Shown one piece after another: positions 48,647 through 60,605 of a stretch of DNA of 64,000 nt. This DNA comes from Metaphire vulgaris (Eukaryota > Annelida > Clitellata > Crassiclitellata > Megascolecidae): NCBI GenBank assembly GCA_018105865.1, contig CM030851.1, forward strand, positions 12,185,828-12,249,827. Reading direction: 5' to 3'. Positions within the stretch are counted from its first letter, which is position 1, and each line of letters opens with the position of its first letter. The translations under genes were made by a program, and so were the position numbers. The notes under the pieces were generated by a model that was not told the DNA's origin, did no database searches, and saw only the letters and a list, made by a program, of their open reading frames with translations.

Positions 48647-51600
48647 TTACGATAAAGGATACGCGGTAGCATCTAGCCTCTGCTGAAGAATGCCTGTCAT
48701 TATGTACTCTGAGCTGACCAAAGGAAAACCCATTTCCTCCAGTTGTCCGCATGACGTCAAATCCTTGTCCTCACACGTAACAATAATTACGTTTTCCTCA
48801 AAAGATTTGGGAGCCTCTGACAGAAACTGAAAAGAAAGTTTAACCACGCTAAAGAAAAAAAAACATTAAGTAATTATTGTAGGATGTTATTAGAATCAAA
48901 CTATTACACCAAGTGGTGCCTACAGAAATTTTTCCAACGGAGGGCAAAACACAATGGTCATGGATACTACAGTTTTCAAGATATATTCAATTCCACAGTT
49001 CCTAGTTAAAGTTAAGTTTCTCAATTTCCATTTGTGTATCAGTAGTGTTTTAGTGCGAAAATATTCGTTAAAAGCCAAAATATATAGTCAGTTACAAAAA
49101 TAGATTTGCATTTTCCAGAGGGGAGGCAAGTGCCCCTCTTACCCCAATGTGTGGGCACCCATAATTAAACCAAAGCATTACTTATTGATCCATAGAATGA
49201 TTACATTGCAAATTTATTTGAAATTCAAGAACTCAATAAAAGAATACAAATCACACAACTATATGCAGATCAATGTTTCCATATAAAACTGACCTTTCCT
49301 CCAGCACATTGAATTATGTCTGAAATAAAAAGTTAAAAATTATAATTAAAGAAAAATCACCAAAAAAATTTATACACACACAAAATACTATTAGGCAAGC
49401 CGTATTATCTCCAGAAAACAAGTTTAGATGCTGATCAAACGATGACATATCTAATGATTGTGCCAACTTTAGAAATAAAGTTTAGGTTAAAGATCTTAAA
49501 CCCATTTCACAGCCTAAGATTACATCCCTATAAGATCAAACATATATTTAGCTTTGTGATGCTGTGCAAAGATTCAAAAGAGAGACTTCAAAAACACATA
49601 GCAAAGTTTATCAGTAATAGTTTGACAGTATGGGGCTCATCCATATAGTACGTACGCAAAAAAGGCATATTTTCAACCCCTCTGTTTGCACACCGTAAAA
49701 AAGTAAAACGTTCCTAATCCAACTCTCCTCAGTGTATACGTACTACATGGAGGGACCCATCGTGAATAGCGTTAACAAGTTATAAACGTTCTCTATTCAC
49801 CTTTCATTTGCTTTGGGTCAGGACGAACATTCTCTGTAACGTGAATGCCGAGGCCGAGCAAAAGAGGGCGCTGTGCTGCCCGCTGCAGGGCTTTGCTCAA
49901 ACAGAAATTGAACTTCTTCTCATTTTCAGTATCGCTGACAAGAAAATCCGAAGGATCTGTAAAACAGCAAGTTGAAACGGATAAAGCCATCCTTTGATAC
50001 GTCTTCAATTGGGATAACTTGTCAAGCATTAACCAGGGGCGTAGCCAGGAATTTGATTTGGGCGGGGGAGGAGGTATAATGTGATTTGGGAGTATAAATC
50101 TTTAAAAAACGTTGAAAATCTTAAAAAAAGCACATTGAAAATTTTAAGATAGTCTGATTTGTGTGTGTGTGTGGGGGGTAATATACCGATATACCCCCTG
50201 TCACTACCCCCCTGGCATTAACATATATGACAAGACACAACAGAACAAAACAGTGATGGTTAACAGGCTTGATTATACAAAAAGTTTTATTGAAGTGGAC
50301 AGAAGACAATATTGATCTCTGTACGCACAATTAAAATAACAAATACAAGTAAATAACGAACACTGTTTTGTTCGGTCAAACAATAGGGGACAGAAAAATA
50401 CGTTTTTTATAAATGAAATGTGGATTTTCAGGTTTTAATGTTTGGCATGTCAACATCCATAGACCCTTCTCTATATTGTTGTCACGTAATGTTCTGCTGT
50501 CTTCAGAAAGTAACAAACTTTCAAAGCAGTAAAATGGAACTTTTTTCATTTTTCAACTTAAAAAACAAGAAACCTAAAATTTGACTTTAAAAAATCTAGT
50601 TTTTTAAAACTAAAAACCTACAGCTTAAAAATCACATTTTCCAGCCCTGCAAACAATCTCACCCAGGAATTTTCCAACCATCCTGCGACGCCTCTAGCCA
50701 TTTTTGAGAAACAATTGGAAGTCCACGGGCAACACCGCAGAGAAATTTCACCGTCCTTCGAACCTTAAAGAAAAAAAAAACTTCAGCAAATCTGAAACGA
50801 ATTTCCGTTTTTACTACATAAATACATACGTCGTGTGTAACCAAGCCCCAGATATCTTCTGTTGATAAACAAATGTTCTGGGGTCTTTAAATCTTCAATT
50901 TAAGCTTAAGAGTTAAAAATCACCCATTAACAAAGATCATAAACAAATTAGTTTGAACATTGAACACCAAAACCAGTTATTATTATTAGTTAACCACTTA
51001 ACTGGCCATTTATTTGTAACTCAATGTAAAATGGACAAGTATACTCGTCACGGCTGGTTAAGGGGTTAAGAATCTAAATGCTTAGGCAGTTCACAATTGT
51101 AAATCTTAGCGCCACAGATATTTAGGCAGTTCATCCTAAAAACTTGTAAATCTTTTCTAGTTGACACAGATTCATTTTGTATGCACTTGTCACATTACCA
51201 AATTGGGGAAGGGGGCTTAGATGTTTGGGGGTGTTACAAAAATATCCCTGTAATCCTAAAAACTACTCTTCATAAGATCCCTCTCACAAAAATTAAGAGG
51301 CTAAGTACAATCACATTAGCCAAAATTAAAGAAGTAACATACCATCACAATTAAGTACCTACCTATGACCTACCAAATCAGTAATCAAGTACCTACCTGA
51401 TCAGTCACGAGATGTGTACAGTCATAGATTGAGTCTACCATTTCGCCTCCAAGAGCCTTCACACTCTGTCACAAACAAAAACAATATTACTAATAAGAAT
51501 TCTTCCCAAGAGGACCTCAGGGTTGATGCTTATATTGCAGACCTGATATCAGATTTATATTCAATGTAGCAACAAGAATTTTAACACAAAAATCATCAAT

Positions 51601-54600
51601 AAACAACCATACTGTTACAACTAAATATTGTGACACGTATCAACATAAGCAAACTAAAGCAAAATCATAAAAGAAACCTGAATGCCACCAAGTAATGTAG
51701 CTGCCATAATCATATATCATTATCATATCATATCATAGGATATCCATGAAAAATTGTGCTGTTCACAGTAACAATAATTTAAAAGTTTAAAAATATTTAC
51801 GATAATACTTATTTATTATTATTTCTAATATTTATGATAATACGATAATATTTATGCTACAGAAACTACCGGTAAAGTGATAAACATGACAACCTTTTGG
51901 CCATTTTCGTCAACAAACCCCGTGAACATCACCTTCGGTTTGGGTGCTACTAGCTCCACTGGAACTGCAGATCTGTGCTTTTTGGCTAAAAAAACATGCA
52001 ACTCTCCCTTTCATTTTCAAAAATATAAAAATCATCAATAAAATATGGATAGATATTTGCATCTACTGAAAAGTCTCAGTCTGTGTTGCTCACTATTTAA
52101 AAAAAATAAACTCAAATTATTCCACAGTGTCAGTTATTTTCCAAACTAAATACAAGAGAAATGGGAAACATATCTGAATTAGAAAGTTATGTATATAATA
52201 ATAATGACTGAATAAGATAGCATAAACCCCGATAACTTAATTATCCGTAAAGTTCAAGGTTCGGGGGTATAAAGTTTGAACCACCCTTAGTAACTACTGA
52301 TTTCTTGGCCAACCCTGTGCATTACTACAAGGGCCGGATAGAAGTGAAAGAATTCAAAATTTTGATTGATTGGCGAAACACTTGCCTTTAGGTTCGTCAA
52401 GATGCTGTTCGGTCAGATCGGGTTTAACGGGACTGTCTTTAATATTCGGTTTTTCCCCTCCAGGCTCCTTTGGCATTCGGCGCAGTCTCTTCGACTCTGT
52501 GACTGGCGCCGCTTTGCTATTTACACTATCGATCTGACTTACATCGTCACCAATCTGAAGTCGACTCTTCTTTAAGTCTCTGCTCTGCTCAGTGGGTTGT
52601 TCTTCGTTACAGGTTTCTCCCATTCTCTTCCTCTTCCTACCTGGAAGAATGCTGCTGTCTGATTTCGCCGCCGCAGAAGCGTCAGTTTCTTTCGACTGAA
52701 CCTTGCTCTTTCTACCACCTCTCTGGCCAGTCTTGCCATCACCATCCGAAGTTGGTTCGGTGACGGACCCGCAAAACCAACAGGCTCAACGTCTGCGGTC
52801 TTAAGATTCTTGCTCCTTACACTCATCCTTGACGGCGCTGCTCTGTGGTCACCGGAGGCCTCCCAGTTCTCATTTGCATCTCCAAAGTCTAAAATTTCGA
52901 CCGCGTTCCGACCAAATGTTGCGGGTCTCGTGATGCTATCGCTTGGCGTCGCAGCTTTCACAGCCTCGATTTGGCTCACACGATTTCCACGAACCGTCCT
53001 ACCAGAACCAGGCTTCGTTCTGCCGTTGCCATTCAAATCAGCTAAGGAATCGTTGCCCGAGGCATCATCTGTTATAGCTTCACTCTTCTTCTCCTCAGTA
53101 ATTGCCGTCCCCTTAGAATCACCAAGATCAGTATTCATTTTACTTAACTCGGATGTTTTATTGTCACTGGAAGCTTCTTTTACCAGTCTTCTCGATCTCT
53201 TTCCTTCGTTTACATTCTTTGTCGAAGATAACGATGATTCAGGTTTCAAGTTTTCGGATGCCACAGTTTCTGAAGTCTTTGCCGTCTTTCGTGATTTTCT
53301 CAAAACATTTTTGGCCTCAAAGTCAACAGGACAGCTCTTTTGCCCATCAGGTACCAATGCCACGTCAATCTTGGCGCTGGTAATTTCTAAATCGACGTTA
53401 GCTAAATCACTGTTAATATTTTCATTGCAATCATCGATATCTGAAGATACGGGTTTGTGTTCAGTAAATTCACCTCCAATTGTTTTTCCTAACTTCTTTG
53501 TTCCTGCAGTCTTAACTTTGGTGTCCATTTTATCACAAACAATCTGTAATTCACACAAAGAATTAATTTTTTCAGATTCCTTCCCTCTGTTCGTTGATTT
53601 CGACTCCATTCCGGTTTCCTCGTCGTCCAGACCCATAGAAATTGTACCCGAATTCTTTGAATTTCTCTTCAAAGACATGGACTTTCTGCCTGCATTACCT
53701 TTATTGGTTAAATTCTTACCATCCGTAAGGTCGTCACAAATAGTCGCCGTAAGGCATCTTCCTCTATTTCTCGTCAATTCTATGTCATTGACTTTCACCG
53801 GCTCAGCTTCCGTCTTGTTGACATCAGCGTTACTTTCCACACCGCTTACTTCCATAAAATTACGTGATTCGTTCTCAGGAACAATCAAATCCAACTTGCC
53901 AGAAGGCTCCATGTCTGCAACAATAACACAGCCGACAGGAAATTCTCTGTTTGGCTTTTTAGTCTTAAGCCGATCGGCACAATTCGAACGTTTGCTCAAA
54001 GCACAGAGAGAAGCTAACGATGGAAGACTGTCCTCGGTCTGGCTGCTGTCCACGACCTTAAAAAGACATAAAACCAAGGTTCTTTAGCATCAAGTATTCT
54101 TTTCTTTTCCTCTTCGCTTAACATTTTCAAAAAGAGGCTAAAAACTTGGTTGTTTCGCACTAGTTATGAACTTTAACTCTGTAATGTGTTCACACAGCCC
54201 ACCTGTGGACGAATCACTACAATAATCTGAATGTTACTTACTTACTTACTTACTTTCTTCCAGAACATGGTTGATATGTCTTTCCAGTAATGACACACGT
54301 CGTACATGCATATGCAAAACAATGACAACATTACTACATTGATGGATCAGTCAAATCCCATGTCGAGACAATGTCATATGCCAATTGTGGTGTTGGCACA
54401 CCAATTTTCCACAAAAATATAAAATGACATCAACGAAAATGCTAAGGGACAAAACACTAATTGAATAGGCTACATGCTTATGACTATTTAGACATGTAAT
54501 GGGAGATCCAGTGAACTTTGACTAATTTTAAGATTGCAAGGATTCAGAACTTGATTACCAGGGTTCTAAACAGTGTGCACAAACCCTGGTCTGTAGATCG

Positions 54601-57600
54601 TGTAAAGTGGAAAATGAGAAGATTTATCGGTACAGTATGTGGTTCATCGCGTGCTTATTTAGATGCATCTAGAACAGCCATTAAGAAATGATAGTGAGAA
54701 CATCAAATACTAAATACCTCTGCATGCTTTGTCTCCTTCGAAGACTGCGAGTCAAGGTCCTCGGCTGTGAAGACAAAAATAACGCCAGTTAAAAGATGGA
54801 TTTATTCCATTGAAAACAATTAAATACGAGGTCAGTGTATAAGAAAAGACAGACAGTAAAACCTTGCTACTATGGACTTCTTGGGACAGAAAAACTGGGT
54901 TCACATCGACCGAGTCTGAAGACCAATCTGGTCTATGTTAATCAAAGGTCACTCATCAACAGGTTTCAACTGTATTTAGCACAAATCCTGGCATTTTTAA
55001 GTACAAAGTGTTCATTGTCAAATATATAGTGCAAAAATATGCAAACACACACTCAAACACAAACACATCATCACAAAGCACATGATTAAGGTACTACTAG
55101 CTGTTACATAGCTGTAACAACCTAGCCTCACTGCCCTTTGGATGTTGACTATTGCCTGGCTGATAATATACCTTCCCCTTGGCTATTTTAAGAAAGGCTG
55201 AGCGCCTAAGAATAAGCAGCTACTGTTGTGCTGCTTTCCAAGGCGCTATAGAAATCCACGAAATTTTACTTTACTTTACTTACTACAAGAAAATCTTCAA
55301 GAAGCATAAATATACCAAACAGATAAATTATAAAATCTCTCCTTGCAATAATGATATGACCTCACCCATCATCTCTCCCTCCTAGTCAGCCGTGAAAATT
55401 TACTTGGGCTATTAACGTCTTACTTCACAAGCCCTCCCTTCACACTAAATTACATTACCGGTACAAAAGAATAACATTCTATGAGGACCATACTCACACG
55501 ACACCACTGAAACCGCTAAATCCACAGATTTGGTCTTGCTGGCATTCTGGATGGGCTCTAGAATGAGTTCAGCTGCTCCTGTATTCCCTTTACTTTTCTT
55601 TTTTGCACTCAGTGATGTACTAAAGTCCGCGAAATTTGAGGATTTTCCTTTGCTCTGTCTCGCAGAAATTCTTCGATTGGACGGTGACGTAGAGGAGGCT
55701 TGTTCCAAACTATTCTGAATTCCTCTGTCCAAGTCGCAATGAGTTTCGTCTGCGTGTTCTACAAGTGGTCCTGGACGCCAAGCGGTTTTGCTCTTCCCAC
55801 TTTCATCTTTTGCCTTTCTTCTTGACGTCTTGGACGTGGCGACAGCCTTAGGCGATCCGCTCTTCGTCGAGGTTTCCTCTGTATCCGAGGTTCTTCCTGC
55901 ATCGCCCGGAATTTCCCTACCGGTGTCAAAATTCTTCGCTCTATTACCACCTCTGCCACGACTGGCCAAGTTTCCTTTACTCGAGAGCTTTTTTGAAGCT
56001 CTCTTCTGGCATCCTGCATCTGTGAAATTGTCATTCTCGTCTCCAGAACCAGTCAAGGCTTTAGAAGATGTATCCTCGCGAAAAATCTGCCTAGTTCTGG
56101 AGTTTCTGTTCTTACTATTTTTCTCCGGGGATACAGTAAAAACCTGCGTGGCAATTTCGTCCGTGTTTCCAGGATTACTTTTAGACAAAGCACCGTCGTC
56201 TGAATTCAAGACCTCTTTGGAATTCTTTGGCGTCACCTCGGCAGTTAATTCAGAAACACGAACGTCAAGTCCACCCGCTGCCGTTTCATTAACCGAAACA
56301 TCAATTTCTGACGAACTATTATTGCTTCCATAGATTTGTGTGCATAGATCGTCGCTGTTAGAACACATCTTTCGGTTTCCAATCGTACCGCGAACGTCGG
56401 CACCGTTGTAGACTTGGGTACACAGCTCGTCTGTGCTAGTGCCACGCTTGCCAGACTTTGGTTCAACTTCAGGTGACGCGGCGTAAACCTGAGTACAAAG
56501 ATCGTCCGTGCGAAGGCTCAACGTTGGCAGACGACGGGTTGCAGGCGGGTGCTGGCGAAGAAGGATCTTCCTGATCAGTCGTCTCTAGAATCAAAGTCGA
56601 CAGAAAACTGGCGTTGGCGTCGGAAGGTAACGCCTGAGTAGATGCAGACTGCGGACTGAAGTTAACTACCGAGTCGCCAGATTCACGTATCGTGGCGGCT
56701 GTCTTCTGCGCGTTGACCTTTTCGTCTGTCTTTGGCGTTTCGATGGCAACAAAGTTTTCGAACGGCTGGGTTTCCCCAGCATAAAACAACGTTGACTGCT
56801 GATCGTCGGCAGGAGCTGTTACTCGTGAGCGGTCGGAGAAAGTCCTATCGACGGCATGTGTCTGGTTGTTGGAAAATTCTGGAAACGTAGTTTCGTCGAC
56901 CACTTGAGTCTCTCCTACGTCCGCGTTGAGATCAAATGGATCGGTGGATTTCCGACAGTTACTATCCACCACATCCTGCTAAGAGAAGGTTTAGAAGTGC
57001 CACAACAGCACTGATATACCACATGCAATTAAATCAAATAATACAATAAATAATACAATAAATTCTCCCAAAAAGCAATCTCAAATGCTGACCAACGATC
57101 ACAACTTTAGAGAATAATAACACAAACAATGTATTCTCTTCAAAATCTTAACGCTTAATTCAGCAAATGACATCAGCTGCAAATCACATAAGAAATATCA
57201 AAACACACCAAAGATTACGCTTAAATTCAAGCACATGTCTCTACTGACCACCATTTCCATTGCAAACTGGGAGAAGACTTGAGTTGGTTCATTTTCAGAG
57301 TCCAATAATAATGTTGATGCATCAAAGACCTGTGTTGGAGCAGTATCTGGAATACAATAAAAAGCAATTGAAAAAAACATAAATTTGAAAAATATTAATA
57401 ACTTTACTAATAATAGTCTCATCTTTTCCAACACACTGTCCTAATAAGATAATAAACTGCACAAAAGTGACGAGGTACAAAAGAAATATGGAAATAATCA
57501 CTATACTACATATAAAAAGTCATTCTCAAACACATTACCAACTTTGAAACGAGAGTAATAAGGATATGAATGTTTAAAAGAATATCCCCATCTTTAAAAT

Positions 57601-60571
57601 TCTAAGATTGCTAAACTACAGGGTGGCACAAAAAATCCAGACTAGTCACATTTAGGTTTGCATTTAATATAGTCCGGTTTTTTTTGCACCACACTCTAAT
57701 TATAACTATGAATATCTAAGCTGTGACTTGTGAAATGATGGAATTCTGAAATGAAAATGAGCAAATTGAATCACACCAAAATACATATCCACAGAAAAGA
57801 GGTAAAACATATTTAGCACAACATAGCTCCCTCAAATTTATAACAAAATTTAACAACATAGTGACTGCAGAACAATTTGACTCAAAAATAAGAAATCCAT
57901 GTTCAATCTCCAGGGTCACTGAGACAGATTCTGGACACAACTGCCATTTACCTTGCCAAGGTTATAAAAGAAAACTGAAAAGACCTGCACAGGTAACTCA
58001 TAAAACACAGATTTTAAGTTCTTTCACTAAAACAAATGGCTGTGCTCACAAACAAACAAAATTTTCACGATATCCATTGTACCTGGACTAAAAGGTGCTG
58101 GGGCACTTTTCAGACAAACAGACAGCTGATCAGTGCGGGTGTCAGCGTTGGATTTGGATTCGTCCGTAAACTCCATCAGATAGGCCTGTATTGGATAAGA
58201 AATGTATCAATAGAATGACTGTTTTGTTTGAATGATGAATAGCATTACAACTACAAAAATCACAGATTCTTGCACTGAACTGAATTTGCATGAAATGCCA
58301 CCATATAAAAGCACCCAATGACAACACAGTCATCACCTGTGTTGGTTCATCTCCACTTGTGAACTTTCCCCGGTGTTTGCTTTCATAGGCGGGCGGGGCC
58401 GAACGGGGAACGACACTTTTGGGATCATCTTCTGTTTCGGATTCGGATTCCGGAACAAAATCATCCACTGAACCAGCTGCAAAACAAAGAAAGACGTCGA
58501 CAAAGAATCCTGTTGAGACAACATAACTAAGTTGCAAATGAGAACTTGATTTAAACGTCTTCATACAAAATAACTCTCTCATGTCCATTGCTAAATGGAT
58601 TAATAACATCATAGACGACTTGAAAATTAAGAATTTGACAATCACAGAAGGACGCAGACTAACGCAAGATCGAACAAAATGTTTCATACCTAACCATGGC
58701 CACCAAGCAGGCAGAAAGTAAAGATAATGATGATGATGATGATATGTTAAACAGAACTTCCCAAAACATTTTATGCAACGTTTGAACCACAAAGAAACAG
58801 ACCAATCATTTATAAAGCTCGACAGGTGAATTATACCTGTCCGAAAGACCAGAGGTGGCGTCTCTAGTACAGTGCCATTGGCAGGTATGCCTTCACCTAG
58901 ATTGCACGCAAAGAAAATGAGAAAATGATGAATAAAATGTGGCCAAACAATGGCTCACACCTCAACATATCAACACCTTAGCGTATGAAAGACCGATAAA
59001 TGTCTAATTACCAATTAAAATTTAAATAAATATATAAAAATATGTTTTAATATTGAGTAAGAAACTGAACATATAAACTGAGGCTACCTTTGCTTTTTGA
59101 AACATTCTCTGAGCCTTCTCTGAAAGAATCTTCAACAAAGGCACGAATCGGGTTATAAGATCCAATTAGATGACCACCTTTGTGCTATTACAAAAAAATA
59201 AGCCAAAAGTCCAAAAAACTTTTTTAAAAAGTAGAAATGTCACAAACAGCATAAGAGGTACGTATTGCACGCAGCCTTGGTTTCTGACAATAATTATAAT
59301 GACCCATTGATCTGCATGCTAATTCTCCACACCAGGTCTTACAAAAGCATAGAAATTTATCGCAGATGTAGAGGATTAAAGCCCAGGCTGCGTCAAAATC
59401 AACCGTACAAGGTGTACAATGACTGAATATTGTCTGAAAACCACTGACATTTCATATAAAGGCATAATCAGATCTGGCAAAAAATAACGATAACTCAAAA
59501 TGCACAAACCTGAGTCGGTTGAAGAATGTCACTACTTTGATCACTGCCATCATCATCATCATCTTCTTTGTCAGCAATGGACTCCTCGCACCCAATTGTG
59601 GAACATTCCAGGTCTGGAGAGATCAATGACTCCGACTCCGTAAGAGACTCTGTTTCGCTCCCAGGATCGCCCAAACGAACAGCCTCAAAATATCAAAAAC
59701 CTCTCCAAGTTTCAATCAATCGTTTCAATCAGCAATCAATTAATTATTATTAAAATAAATACCATCAAACATAAAAAATATATTATACGAGCACGCATGT
59801 TACAAGATCATACGCCTTATCATTGGCGTTGCCATGGGATGGTACAGGGGCCAGTCTCCCCTATTCAGGCTAGGACTGGTCATGAGACTCATCCAAAACC
59901 GGTTAGTAGTCGAAGGGGGAGGGGTAGTACAGTGTTGGCTCCAGGATTTGGCAAGTGGGGGGCATTGGGGTGGCAACTTCTACTTCTAATCATGGGGGCC
60001 AACCACCATTTGTTGTTAGGTATGTAGTATTAAGTATAGGGTCCCAACAGGGGGGCCACTAGGGGTGGGGCAGGCACTCAATAAGGGGGCACAGGCCCCC
60101 TGTGGAGCCGCCACTGGGGTAGTATCAGTACCTGGCCAAGACTTCTGGGCCGAAAATGTCAATGTGCCCCCCCTATTCTGGAATCCTGGCTATATGCCAC
60201 TGCACTTCATACAATGCACAAGCATTCAGACAATGAACAAAACTTTAAAACCTGCCCGCTGGTCCAAAAGGTGCTCGATTCGAACCCATCACACAATTCT
60301 GTTCTTGCATGACATACTAAACATCTGACCAGATCTTCCCAAACACAAAGAAACTCTTACATAAAATGCAAATTTATATTGCAGCACGACATAGATCTGC
60401 AGCTCACATTTGACTTGGTAACAACGAACTTGACGTCGGCCAACGTCAGAACGTCGCCTTCGTTTAATTCGTAACGTACATTTGGAATCAGAACAATCTG
60501 AAGCGGCAACATCACCATGCTTAGCTTAAGCCACAGTTCAATTACAGAATATCTAAACATCTAGCACATAC

Positions 60572-60605
<34 letters not shown>

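Noticed and set aside
52810..54087. 425-codon plus-strand frame opposite MDC1 exon 14
   Set aside because: The minus strand carries the hydrophilic, Ser/Lys/Glu-rich MDC1 sequence with matching splice phases. The plus-strand frame is a mirror of that composition.
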